From M3007 sp046155725 (GTDB lineage Bacteria; Bacteroidota; Bacteroidia; Chitinophagales; Saprospiraceae), in contig JBJXFT010000067.1 of NCBI GenBank assembly GCA_046155725.1, positions 1-27,338 of the forward strand: DNA of 27,338 nucleotides, read 5' to 3'. The position numbers were made by a program, and so were the translations under genes. How positions within the stretch are numbered: the first letter of the stretch is position 1; each line of letters starts with the position of its first letter. The notes under the pieces were generated by a model that worked only from the letters and a program-made list of their open reading frames with translations, did no database searches and had not been told where the DNA came from. Positions 1 to 7,205 of the stretch are shown piece after piece.

Positions 1-184
1 GTTGACTTTTGACCGTTGAGTGAAGATGACAATTATCAGGTGCCAATAAATGGTCAACGGTCAACGGTCAACGGTCAAAAGTCAACGGTCAATGGTCAAC
101 GGTCAATGGTCAACGGTCAATGGTCAAAAGTCAACGGTCAATGGTCAAAAGTCAACGGTCAATGGTCAAAAGTCAACGGTCAAT
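1..184. repeat. Heptanucleotide array (RGTCAAN units) with an inverted short arm
   Basis: Positions 52-184 are 19 consecutive 7-nt units in perfect register, GGTCAAC, GGTCAAT, GGTCAAA or AGTCAAC. A degenerate unit (CGTCCAC, 185-191) follows inside the response-regulator gene. Positions 1-19 hold the same units on the other strand and are the exact reverse complement of 68-86, so the region can fold back around a 32-nt spacer. The left arm runs off the window. The response-regulator stop codon (180-182) lies inside the last unit. The same unit family occurs inside pbpC at 21945-22063. Confidence 0.95.
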
Positions 185-881
185 CGTCCACCCGGAATTT
201 GAAGCCCACGCCGTGGATGTTCTCGACCTTGATGCGGTCGTCGAGGCTGAGGTATTTGCGCAAGCGGGAAATGAACACGTCGAGGCTTCGGCCAAGGAAA
301 TAGTCGTCTTTTCCCCAAATGTTGATGAGGATGAACGAGCGTTTCACCACTTGGTTGCGGTGTTCGTTCAGCAGTTTGAGCAAGTCGGCCTCCTTTTGCG
401 TGAGCGTTTCGGAGTAGCCTTCGGTGGTGAGGCTCAGGTTTTTGTAGTCGAAAGCGTAGTTGGCGATGCTGACGGGCTTGCCAGGCTTGACGATGATGGC
501 GTACTTGGTGCGGCGCAGGAAAATATCAATTTTCAGCAACAGTTCCTCGATGCTGAACGGCTTGGTCATGTAGTCGTCCGCGCCGATGGTGAGGCCGTGG
601 ATTTTGTCCTGCTTCATGCTTTTGGCCGTCAGGAAAATGATCGGCACATGGTCGTCAATGGAGCGGATTTCCTCGGCGATGGTGAAGCCGTCCACCTCCG
701 GCAGCATCACGTCGAGGATGCAGAGGTCGAACTTTTGGCCCGCCTGGATGATGTCCATCGCTTGCCGCCCGTCGCTGCAGTAGGTGACGTGGTATCCATT
801 GAGTTCGAGGTTGTCGCGGGTGACGAAGCTGAGGCTTTCGTCATCTTCCACGTAGAGCAGGTTTGCTTTTGAATCGGCCAT
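180..881 (-). CDS. OmpR/PhoB-family two-component response regulator
   Basis: A DNA-binding response regulator of 233 residues, the usual length for this family. The N-terminal receiver domain (about 5-120) has the acidic pocket E12-D13-D14, the phospho-acceptor D57 in the LDVMLP motif, the switch T85 and the conserved K107 of TKPF. The C-terminal winged helix (about 140-231) has the OmpR-type QKEADLL and SLDVFISRLRKYL motifs and should bind promoter DNA when D57 is phosphorylated. I chose the ATG at 881 because homologues begin just before the VEDD strand; an in-frame start 45 nt upstream adds unconserved residues. No histidine kinase gene is visible here, so the partner and target genes are unknown. 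The last residues and the stop codon run into a heptanucleotide array. The family call is firm; the pathway is not known. Confidence 0.93.
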   Translation of the reverse strand: MADSKANLLYVEDDESLSFVTRDNLELNGYHVTYCSDGRQAMDIIQAGQKFDLCILDVMLPEVDGFTIAEEIRSIDDHVPIIFLTAKSMKQDKIHGLTIGADDYMTKPFSIEELLLKIDIFLRRTKYAIIVKPGKPVSIANYAFDYKNLSLTTEGYSETLTQKEADLLKLLNEHRNQVVKRSFILINIWGKDDYFLGRSLDVFISRLRKYLSLDDRIKVENIHGVGFKFRVDD

Positions 882-901
882 TGTGTTGAGGATTTGTAGA
901 T

Positions 902-967
902 TTTTTACCCGCCGGAGCCTATTCATTCGCCCTTTTATCCGCCGAAGTCTTGACGTAGGTGGAAGTT
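902..967. repeat. Dispersed CCGCCGAAG spacer motif, two copies
   Basis: Two copies of a TTTTAYCCGCCGRAG motif lie in the spacer upstream of the response regulator (902-917 and 933-967). The second copy aligns over about 38 nt with 24238-24275, upstream of the TonB-C-domain gene, and more loosely with the sequence near 21068. The function is unknown. The rest of 882-1032 shows nothing else I can name. Confidence 0.5.
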
Positions 968-1032
968 TTTAACGAAGGAGAAAGCGAAGGAGGGGGTGAT
1001 TGGTGAATTGCATGACTGCGAGCAGGCGGGGT

Positions 1033-2298
1033 TTATTCGTACAAAGGAAATTTTTTCATAAACCCATTGACCGCGCCGCGCACTTTGGCGTGCGTGGCCG
1101 CGTCGTCGGGGCGCGAAAGCACCTCGTCGGCCCATTCCACCACTTGGCGGCAATCGTCTTCGTTGAAGCCCCGCGAGGTGATGGCCGCCGTGCCAATGCG
1201 GATTCCCGAAGTAGTCATGGGCGGTTGCGGGTCGAAAGGAATCATGTTCTTGTTCACAGTGATGTCGGCTTCGCCGAGAATGTGGTCGGCCACTTTGCCC
1301 GTCACCCCTTTTCGGCGCAAATCAAGGAGCATCAGGTGGTTTTCCGTGCCGCCGGTAATGATGTCGTAGCCGCGCGCCACGAATTCGGCGGCCATGGCCT
1401 GGGCGTTTTTCACCACCTGCCGGCAGTAATCTTTGTAGCCTGGCTGCAAGGCTTCGCCAAATGCTACGGCTTTTGCGGCTATGATGTGTTCGAGCGGGCC
1501 GCCCTGCATTCCGGGGAAAACCCCGCTGTCGAGGATGCTCGACATTTGTATCGGCTCGCCTTTTTTGGTGCTGCGGCCCCAAGGGTTGTCAAAGTTTTTG
1601 CCCATCAGGATAATGCCCCCGCGCGGGCCGCGGAGTGTTTTGTGCGTGGTGCTGGTCACGATATGGCAATGGGGCATCGGGTCGTTCAGGAGTTTGGCCG
1701 CGATGAGGCCGGCAGGGTGCGCGATGTCTGCGAGCAGCAAAGCGCCCACCGAATCGGCGATGGCGCGGAAGCGGGCATAGTCCCAGTCGCGGGAATACGC
1801 CGAAGCGCCGCAGATGATGAGTTTGGGCTTTTCCGCGAGTGCGATGGCCTCTACTTTGTCCATGTCAATCAGGCCGGTCTCCGCTTCCACGCCATAGAAA
1901 GCGGGGCTGTACACTTTGCCGGAAAAGTTCACCGGCGAGCCGTGCGAAAGGTGGCCGCCGTGGGCGAGGTTGAAGCCGAGGATTTTGTCGCCGGGCTGGA
2001 GGCAGGCGAGGAACACCGCCGCGTTGGCCTGTGCGCCAGAGTGCGGCTGCACATTGGCCCATGCTGCGCCGAAAAGTGCTTTGATGCGGTCAATGGCGAG
2101 CGTTTCCACCTCGTCCACCACTTCGCAGCCGCCGTAGTATCGCTTGCCGGGGTAGCCCTCGGCGTACTTGTTGTTGAGGCAAGTGCCCATGGCATCAAGC
2201 ACGGCTTGGCTGGTGAAATTCTCGGAAGCGATGAGTTCCACTCCGCGCCTTTGGCGGTCGAGTTCTTTAGCGATGAGGGAAAAAACAATGTCGGACAT
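1033..2298 (-). CDS. glyA: Serine hydroxymethyltransferase
   Basis: A PLP-dependent cytosolic enzyme that interconverts serine plus tetrahydrofolate with glycine plus 5,10-methylene-tetrahydrofolate, the main source of one-carbon units. The protein is 421 residues, full length for bacterial SHMT. Visible family motifs are the N-terminal ELIASENFTS (21-30), the YAEGYPGKRYYGG segment (45-57), and STTHKTLRGPRGG near 216-228, where K220 is the predicted Schiff-base lysine for PLP. I used the ATG at 2298 because homologues start shortly before this SDIVFSLIAKELDRQ segment; the upstream in-frame extension is not SHMT-like. A TAnnTTTG box ends four bases before this ATG. The gene appears monocistronic, between the response regulator and the insertion-sequence locus. 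Confidence 0.97.
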   Translation of the reverse strand: MSDIVFSLIAKELDRQRRGVELIASENFTSQAVLDAMGTCLNNKYAEGYPGKRYYGGCEVVDEVETLAIDRIKALFGAAWANVQPHSGAQANAAVFLACLQPGDKILGFNLAHGGHLSHGSPVNFSGKVYSPAFYGVEAETGLIDMDKVEAIALAEKPKLIICGASAYSRDWDYARFRAIADSVGALLLADIAHPAGLIAAKLLNDPMPHCHIVTSTTHKTLRGPRGGIILMGKNFDNPWGRSTKKGEPIQMSSILDSGVFPGMQGGPLEHIIAAKAVAFGEALQPGYKDYCRQVVKNAQAMAAEFVARGYDIITGGTENHLMLLDLRRKGVTGKVADHILGEADITVNKNMIPFDPQPPMTTSGIRIGTAAITSRGFNEDDCRQVVEWADEVLSRPDDAATHAKVRGAVNGFMKKFPLYE

Positions 2299-2302
2299 GG
2301 GG

Positions 2303-2310
2303 CAAATGTA
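2303..2310 (-). promoter_or_regulatory. Candidate -7 box (TACATTTG) of glyA
   Basis: Matches the Bacteroidota sigma-ABfr -7 consensus TAnnTTTG on the minus strand. Exactly four bases (CCCC) separate it from the glyA ATG, which would put the transcription start at or next to the start codon. No clear -33 TTTG is visible. Confidence 0.5.
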
Positions 2311-2394
2311 GAGAAAGCCGAATGTTTTTGGTTGAAAGAAAAACGGGGCTTCGCTCGGGTGCAATGTTTTTTAAACCAATACTCCCATTGAATC

Positions 2395-2402
2395 TAACTT
2401 TG
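2395..2402 (+). promoter_or_regulatory. Candidate -7 box (TAACTTTG) of the truncated ATPase gene
   Basis: Matches TAnnTTTG on the plus strand and is followed by four bases and then the ATG at 2407, the same geometry as at glyA and nadB. No convincing -33 element is visible. Confidence 0.45.
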
Positions 2403-2406
2403 CAGC

Positions 2407-2472
2407 ATGATAACATCGTTGCAAATCAGAAATTTCAAGTCTATCCGGGAACTTGATATTCCCTGTAAGAAG
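2407..2472 (+). pseudogene. N-terminal remnant of an AAA/RecF-like ATPase, cut by an IS
   Basis: Twenty-two codons from the ATG read as a segment of the type MITSLQIRNFKSIRELDI, the typical first beta strand of AAA_15/AAA_21 or RecF/SMC-like ATPases (often in overcoming-lysogeny-type nucleases or stand-alone ATPases). The Walker A motif, expected about 10-15 residues later, is missing because the insertion sequence starts at 2473. Reading into the element gives four more codons and then a TGA inside its terminal repeat. No matching remainder of the gene is recognisable on the far side of the element. The ATPase identity rests on a short stretch and is an inference. Confidence 0.6.
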
Positions 2473-2491
2473 GGCTTTGTTGCATGAATCC
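2473..2491 (+). repeat. IS left terminal inverted repeat
   Basis: GGCTTTGTTGCATGAATCC, the exact reverse complement of 3606-3624. It supplies the TGA that closes the truncated upstream reading frame. Confidence 0.95.
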
Positions 2492-2527
2492 TCGTGAGGA
2501 ATCGGGCTCCCCTACCCGGCCAATTTT

Positions 2528-3523
2528 TCAAGCGACCTTTACGGACTGTGGCTTAGCGACTTGAATAAATCGGTTTAGCACAGCGGACTTGATCGCTGCC
2601 TCGGTTCGCTGGGTTTGGAAATTTCGGGCGTACATTTTTTCTCCAAGAATTGTCTTCCATCGGAAGAATGCGTTTTCGCTGATGCTTCGTCGGTGATACC
2701 CCGACTGTACCTTCCAGCCCTTTCGGTTGGCCTCCTCCCCGCCCTGGTCAATGATCTCGATGGCTGCGTTTCGGGGGTGGTCGGTCAGGCAGCCGTCCGG
2801 GTCGAGCAGGTAAGCGGCGTTTTCGCGCGGCGGGATGACAGGCTCGATTTCGAGGTCCTTGAGCAAGCCCCAGCACTCGAAAGTGTCGTATGCGCCGTCG
2901 GTGCCCACCTTGCCAATCTCCAGCTCCTCGTCAAAAGTGTCGACCACCAAATCGGGCAGCACCGATGCGTCGTCCGTGTCTTTGTCTGTGAGCACCTGTG
3001 CGGTGATCTCCCCGCTCTTCTCGTCCACCGCCAAGTGGATTTTGCGCCACGTCCGCCGCTTCGAATACCCGTGTTTGCGTACTTTCCACTCGCATTCCCC
3101 ATATATTTTGAGCCCGCTGCTGTCGATCACTATGTGGAGCCGCTCGCCGTTTTTGAGCCGCTCGCTGATGCCCAGGGATACTTGGAGTCCTTTCTGCCGA
3201 CGGCTTGCCTGGGTGTACGACGGCACTTTCAACTCAACGCCCATCAACGCCAGGATCGAAACAGCGAACCCCTCCAACTGCCGGAACGCCAAGCGGCACG
3301 CCACTTTCAACAACAACAGCGTTCGGATGCAGTCATCTGAATACTCGTACTGCCCCCCGCGCTGAGGCTTGCCCTGAAAATGCCATCTCTTTGCAACATC
3401 TTCGCTCAGCCACAGCGTCAGGCTGCCGCGCTGTTTTAGCCCAGCGTTGTACGCCGGCCAGTTCTTCACTCGATATTTGTCTTTGGGCTTTTCGGGTACA
3501 GGGGTAGTGCCTATCTTTGCCAT
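2528..3523 (-). CDS. IS5-family DDE transposase
   Basis: A 331-residue transposase that should cut and join the element ends. The N-terminus has the IS903-type NWPAYNAGLKQRGSLTLWL segment. The DDE catalytic triad is readable: the first Asp in HIVIDSSGLKIYG, the second in VGTDGAYDT, and the Glu in YHRRSISENAFFRWK, which matches exactly the Y-(2)-R-(3)-E-(6)-K signature of the IS4/IS5 superfamily. I chose the ATG at 3523; a TTG 30 nt upstream is possible but adds unconserved residues. The gene is intact with no frameshift, so the element may still be active. It ends 37 bp from the left terminal repeat. Confidence 0.95.
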   Translation of the reverse strand: MAKIGTTPVPEKPKDKYRVKNWPAYNAGLKQRGSLTLWLSEDVAKRWHFQGKPQRGGQYEYSDDCIRTLLLLKVACRLAFRQLEGFAVSILALMGVELKVPSYTQASRRQKGLQVSLGISERLKNGERLHIVIDSSGLKIYGECEWKVRKHGYSKRRTWRKIHLAVDEKSGEITAQVLTDKDTDDASVLPDLVVDTFDEELEIGKVGTDGAYDTFECWGLLKDLEIEPVIPPRENAAYLLDPDGCLTDHPRNAAIEIIDQGGEEANRKGWKVQSGYHRRSISENAFFRWKTILGEKMYARNFQTQRTEAAIKSAVLNRFIQVAKPQSVKVA

Positions 3524-3605
3524 GAGCCGGTGCGGTGCGTTTAAGTTTTGCAACTCAAAAGTACACCCGCTGGCTCGCTTTTCATCTGGCTACGAGACCA
3601 TGTGG

Positions 3606-3624
3606 GGATTCATGCAACAAAGCC
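3606..3624 (-). repeat. IS right terminal inverted repeat
   Basis: GGATTCATGCAACAAAGCC, the perfect partner of 2473-2491. It lies on the transposase start side of the element. Confidence 0.95.
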
Positions 3625-3713
3625 CAGCCGAGAGAAAAAACGAGTCCAACTAATAAAGTGGAAAAGTGAGACCTAACAAACGAGGATATCTTTTGCATGA
3701 TTCAAATAGTTGA

Positions 3714-3899
3714 TTTAGAAAATTATTTGTCGCAAAATTTCTACTTGTCAAAGGTGTCCCCATCTTTGCTATACTCCACCTACCCTATCATGGGATCGTG
3801 CCGGAGAAACACAAGGGATTGGAGCAGCGGATTGCTCATTTGGAAGGCGTAGTAGAAACCCTAGAAAAACTCCTCTCGAACGAGAAAATGAAAGGTTGA
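3714..3899 (+). pseudogene. Degraded coding fragment with a coiled-coil-like C-terminus
   Basis: An open frame without a start ends at a TGA (3897-3899). Its last 33 residues are protein-like: EQRIAHLEGVVETLEKLL with heptad-spaced leucines and valines, as in a short C-terminal coiled coil. The first half looks poor in this frame. A second frame, opening at the ATG at 3697, reads more plausibly up to about 3790, which would fit a frameshifted small gene. The stretch 3625-3780 is visibly more AT-rich than its surroundings. I cannot assign a family, and I cannot show that it belongs to the ATPase gene on the other side of the IS. Confidence 0.3.
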
Positions 3900-3969
3900 T
3901 TGACCTTTTTTATTCCACCAACTCCATCTGCCGCTTCGCCAAACCCATGTCACTACTTTTCAACAAAAA

Positions 3970-4012
3970 CGCCCCGCAGGTTTTTTCAAAAACCTGCGGG
4001 GCGTTTTGTTTT
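3970..4012. terminator. Bidirectional rho-independent terminator
   Basis: An 11-bp GC-rich stem (CGCCCCGCAGG paired with CCTGCGGGGCG, 3970-3980 and 3993-4003) is extended by a T/A stretch. It is followed by TTTTGTTTT on the plus strand and by TTTTTGTTG on the minus strand. It serves the end of the signal peptidase gene (minus) and could also end transcripts from the damaged locus on the plus strand. Confidence 0.85.
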
Positions 4013-4052
4013 CTCACCCTCTCACCTCTCTCACCCTCTCACACGTCTCACA
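4012..4052. repeat. GTGAGAG short repeat array at the signal peptidase stop
   Basis: On the minus strand, about four GTGAGAG-like units with 1-2 nt spacers. The signal peptidase TGA (4048-4050) is part of this array. The same unit recurs seven times at 7206-7269, upstream of the next gene but one. Confidence 0.8.
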
Positions 4053-5628
4053 TCGTGCTCGCCGATTTGAAAATCCGGTCCCAGTTGATGCCGCCTTTGA
4101 ACATGCTGCCATTCTTGGTGCTGAACCAGATGAAAAGCGGTTTGCCCACAATGTGGTCGGCTGGCACATAGCCCCAAAAGCGCGAGTCTTCGGAATTGTG
4201 GCGGTTGTCGCCCTGCATCCAGAAGTAGTCCTGCTTGAAAGTGTAGGACGTGGCTTCTTGGTCGTTCACGAAGATTTTGCCGCCGCGCACCTCGAGTTTG
4301 TTGCCTTCGTAGACTTGGATGATGCGGCGATAGAAAGGCAGGCTGGCGAGCGTGAGCGAAGTGGTTGCGCCTTTTTTGGGAATCCAAAGGGGGCCAAAAT
4401 CGTCCACCGTCCAAGTGGCGTATTGGCGGGCATCGTTGGGGAAGATATTGCCAGGGTCGGAGATGCGCTTCACGCGCTCGACTTTGAGGCCCATGCCCCG
4501 CACTTTTTCTGCCTGTGCGAGGTCGAGGAAAGCGCACACCCTTCCGCGCTCGTCTTTGTACATTTCGTTCACGTTCACGCCAAGTTCTTCCAATTTTTTG
4601 GCATTGAACGAACTGCCCGTGCTTTCGAGGCTGTAAGCAAACTGCGTATGCGTGGGGTTTTGTGCCGCCGCGCCATTTACGAATACCTGTCCATCGCGTA
4701 TTCGGAGGCTATCGCCCGCAATGGCGAGGCACCGCTTGATGTAGTGGTCTTTTTTGTCCACGGGCCGCGTCACGAAAGGCAGTTTCATGCCCCGGTAGCG
4801 GCCCGCCACGTTGTTGCGGTTCCATTGGCCGATGTCCCAGCTGCGGTCGGGCGCGATGTACACGCTGTCGCCCGCCGGCCAATTGAACACCACGGGTTCG
4901 TTGCGGTCAATGGTTTCGATGGCGGGGAGGCGGAAGTAGGGGAGGGAGGGTTTTTTGGTGTAAGATTCGCCCCCGAAGAACGGCATCACGTTGTGCATCA
5001 GGGGGAATTGCACCACTGTCATGGGGGTGCGGATGCCGTAGTGGGCTTTGCTGACAAAGAGGTAATCGCCGATTTTGAGGGAGCCTTCCATCGAAGAGCT
5101 GGGGATTACGTAGGCTTCGATGAGAAACATCCGGATGAACGCTGCCGCAAAAACCGCGAAAACGATGGCCTCGGTCCATTCCCGCGTGGCTGATTTTTTG
5201 AACTGCGGATATTGGCTTTCCAATTTCTTCAGCCCCAGCACGTCCTTTTTTTCCAAAACCTCGTGGTGCAGGCGGTGGTATTCGCGCTCTTTTTCCAGAA
5301 TCGGGCCTTCGTATTTCGCCGCGCTGCGCCCGATGAGGTAAAACGGCACGGGAGCGAACACTACGGCCAACACCGATTCCCAAAACCCATGCCGCCCAAA
5401 AGAGCGGATCATGTCAATGACCATGCCCGCATAGATGAAAAAATTGACCACGGGGAACAAGAACCACAGCGCATAAGATGGCTTGCGGCCCACCATTTTG
5501 CACCATTCCACGGCGGCCACGCCCGGCACGAGCGCTTTCCAGCCGGGGATGCCTGCTTTTTCAAACAATTTCATCATGCTCAAACCGAGCAGGACGTAGA
5601 GGACGATGACGAAAATGAGAACTGACAT
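4048..5628 (-). CDS. lepB: Signal peptidase I
   Basis: An inner-membrane serine protease that removes signal peptides from exported proteins, including the T9SS cargo encoded nearby. It has 526 residues, much longer than the roughly 320 of E. coli LepB and typical of the enlarged Bacteroidota form. Hydrophobic segments lie near 2-16, 52-72 and 85-100, followed by a charged helical linker (105-148) and a further membrane segment (about 152-172). The catalytic Ser is S179 in VIPSSSMEGSL. The general-base Lys is K298 in HYIKRCLAIAGD. The conserved box GDNRHNSEDSRFWGYVP is at 473-489. Insertions between these boxes explain the size. The start is the ATG at 5628, directly before the first hydrophobic segment. 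The stop codon lies inside a GTGAGAG array. Confidence 0.95.
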   Translation of the reverse strand: MSVLIFVIVLYVLLGLSMMKLFEKAGIPGWKALVPGVAAVEWCKMVGRKPSYALWFLFPVVNFFIYAGMVIDMIRSFGRHGFWESVLAVVFAPVPFYLIGRSAAKYEGPILEKEREYHRLHHEVLEKKDVLGLKKLESQYPQFKKSATREWTEAIVFAVFAAAFIRMFLIEAYVIPSSSMEGSLKIGDYLFVSKAHYGIRTPMTVVQFPLMHNVMPFFGGESYTKKPSLPYFRLPAIETIDRNEPVVFNWPAGDSVYIAPDRSWDIGQWNRNNVAGRYRGMKLPFVTRPVDKKDHYIKRCLAIAGDSLRIRDGQVFVNGAAAQNPTHTQFAYSLESTGSSFNAKKLEELGVNVNEMYKDERGRVCAFLDLAQAEKVRGMGLKVERVKRISDPGNIFPNDARQYATWTVDDFGPLWIPKKGATTSLTLASLPFYRRIIQVYEGNKLEVRGGKIFVNDQEATSYTFKQDYFWMQGDNRHNSEDSRFWGYVPADHIVGKPLFIWFSTKNGSMFKGGINWDRIFKSASTM

Positions 5629-5794
5629 GGGTGGCTAATTTGATAATTGGACAATGAGGGGAATTTGATAATGACGGCTGCTCCAAAACGCGGGCGAAGG
5701 TATTTTGAGGAAAAAAATCGGCATTTGCGATTCGACCAACCAAAACGAGCGGGCGAGGAAGGCCGCTTATTCCGATACCGATTTTATTATTCCG

Positions 5795-5815
5795 CATTCA
5801 TCATTCATCATTCCT
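5795..5815. repeat. Three CATTCAT heptamers overlapping a stop codon
   Basis: CATTCAT, CATTCAT and CATTCCT in perfect 7-nt register. The TGA of the gene ending at 5808 is made by this array on the minus strand. Confidence 0.75.
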
Positions 5816-7202
5816 CCTCCCCCTTCTTGCGCCGCTTGCGCCGGGTCTTGAACAGTTCCACCACCTCTTTGTCGTTCAGAAATTTGAAATCCACAAACTG
5901 GGTGGACACAAAACGCTTCACGTCTTGGTAGTCTTTTGCCCGCTTGTCGGTGAACACCGTTAGGAGTTTGCCCACATAGTTGAGCGAGAGTTTTTCCACG
6001 TCTTGGTTGAACTGCTGGTTGCCAAATATCTTCATGTAAAGCCCAAAAATCTTGGTCAACTCAAAATAGTCGGCGTACTCGCGGTCGGTGAGGCCGTTGA
6101 TGAGCCGCGCGAAATAGGTAATCACCAATTGGCGCAAGCACTCCGTCTCCACCGAAAGCCCTTCGTGCCCGTTGTAAAAATCCTCCACCGCTTCTATCGA
6201 ATCGGGGTGCACATAGCCGAGGCTGTGGATTTTGTCGGCGATGCGGTAATAGTCCGAAATCCGGTCTTTCCAAGACTTGTCCACCGCGTTGCTCATGCGC
6301 TCGTCGTTGGTGGAGTCAATTCCCGGCGATTTGTAGAGCAAGACGAGAAAGCGCAGATAGCGGATGTCGAACTCTTGGAACGACCGCCGCTCGCGCTCGA
6401 AGTGCGTGGCAAAAGACTTGCGCTCCGCCGGGTCGAGTTCCACAAAATTGCCACAGATGGCGAGCATTTCGAGGTATTCTTCTGTGGCGTGGAACTGCTT
6501 ATTGTCCAAAAAATCAATGATTTGGGCTTTCAGGCTGTCGTTCCCCGCGCCTGTCTCGAAGCGTTTGAGGAGGAATTGGCGCAGGGCCGAAAAATTCGGC
6601 TTCATCTCGCCCAAGGTTTTGGGGAAATCCGCCGAGTGGTACTGCTCGTTGCGGAACTGGTTGGAGTATCGGCGGTAAATGTCCTCGCGGTCTTTCAGGT
6701 CGCGGAAGCGGTCTTGCTTCTGTTGCTGGAGGAAATAGCGGATGCGCTTGTTTTCCACGAGGCTCATCATGTTCGTTATCCAGATGTCGCTGCTCAGCGC
6801 AAAGCCCACCGTGATGCTCTGCCCGATGCGCTTTTTGAGTTCCTCAAAATGTACGCTCTTGCAAATGGCGAGCAGGATTTCTTTGAAATGGTCGTTGGGC
6901 CTGACGTACTTGTACTGGTCGGTGATCTCGCCGCGCAGCACCGAGAAGCCCAAGATGCGGGGCAGGTAAAGCCCCTCGAACGGCGGTTCCAGCAGGTATT
7001 TTTCAAACGTCACCAACTGCAGCGGCGCCTCGGAGGCCACTTGGTGGTGCAAGGTGGAGAGCATCGGCTCAAATTCTGTGCGAAGCGCACTGTAATGCTC
7101 GTCTTCTTCCTCTTCGAGGTATAGCGCGAGGTTTTCGGAATCTTGGATGGCTGCCGCTATCTCGTTCAAGCGGTCGTAATACTGGTCGTCTAATGCCTGC
7201 AT
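5808..7202 (-). CDS. Hypothetical protein, 464 aa, unrecognised helical family
   Basis: I do not recognise a family. The protein has no signal peptide and no membrane segment, so it is probably cytoplasmic. It is rich in charged residues and reads as mostly helical throughout, with a very acidic stretch near the N-terminus (EEEEDE around 30-35) and a strongly basic and then acidic tail (RRKRRKKGEEE). Several tyrosine/aspartate-rich segments (EYLEMLAI, EYADYFELTKIF) look like the helical repeats of scaffold proteins, but no repeat period is clear. The reading frame is long and uninterrupted and uses the same codons as its neighbours, so it is a real gene. The ATG at 7202 follows directly after a GTGAGAG array. 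Upstream is rpsP with its own terminator; downstream is lepB. Confidence 0.8.
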   Translation of the reverse strand: MQALDDQYYDRLNEIAAAIQDSENLALYLEEEEDEHYSALRTEFEPMLSTLHHQVASEAPLQLVTFEKYLLEPPFEGLYLPRILGFSVLRGEITDQYKYVRPNDHFKEILLAICKSVHFEELKKRIGQSITVGFALSSDIWITNMMSLVENKRIRYFLQQQKQDRFRDLKDREDIYRRYSNQFRNEQYHSADFPKTLGEMKPNFSALRQFLLKRFETGAGNDSLKAQIIDFLDNKQFHATEEYLEMLAICGNFVELDPAERKSFATHFERERRSFQEFDIRYLRFLVLLYKSPGIDSTNDERMSNAVDKSWKDRISDYYRIADKIHSLGYVHPDSIEAVEDFYNGHEGLSVETECLRQLVITYFARLINGLTDREYADYFELTKIFGLYMKIFGNQQFNQDVEKLSLNYVGKLLTVFTDKRAKDYQDVKRFVSTQFVDFKFLNDKEVVELFKTRRKRRKKGEEE

Positions 7203-7205
7203 GAT

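Larger units (their letters stand above)
2473..3624 (-). mobile_element. IS5-family (IS903-group) insertion sequence
   Basis: A complete-looking element of 1152 bp. It is bounded by perfect 19-bp terminal inverted repeats and holds one transposase gene on the minus strand. The repeat starts GGCTTTGTTG, as in IS903, which supports the subgroup. IS903-group elements normally make a 9-bp target duplication. Here the flanking nonamers (TGTAAGAAG on the left, CAGCCGAGA on the right) do not match, so an adjacent deletion or recombination probably followed insertion. The element truncates an ATPase-like gene at its left end. Confidence 0.93.

Noticed and set aside
1000..2391. Long plus-strand open frame opposite glyA
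   Set aside because: It lies entirely antisense to a full-length SHMT and its translation is Ala/Val/His/Phe-rich without any domain, as expected for the reverse of a GC-rich gene.
2464..3633. 9-bp target duplication for the insertion sequence
   Set aside because: The nonamers directly outside the terminal repeats (TGTAAGAAG and CAGCCGAGA) do not match in any nearby register.
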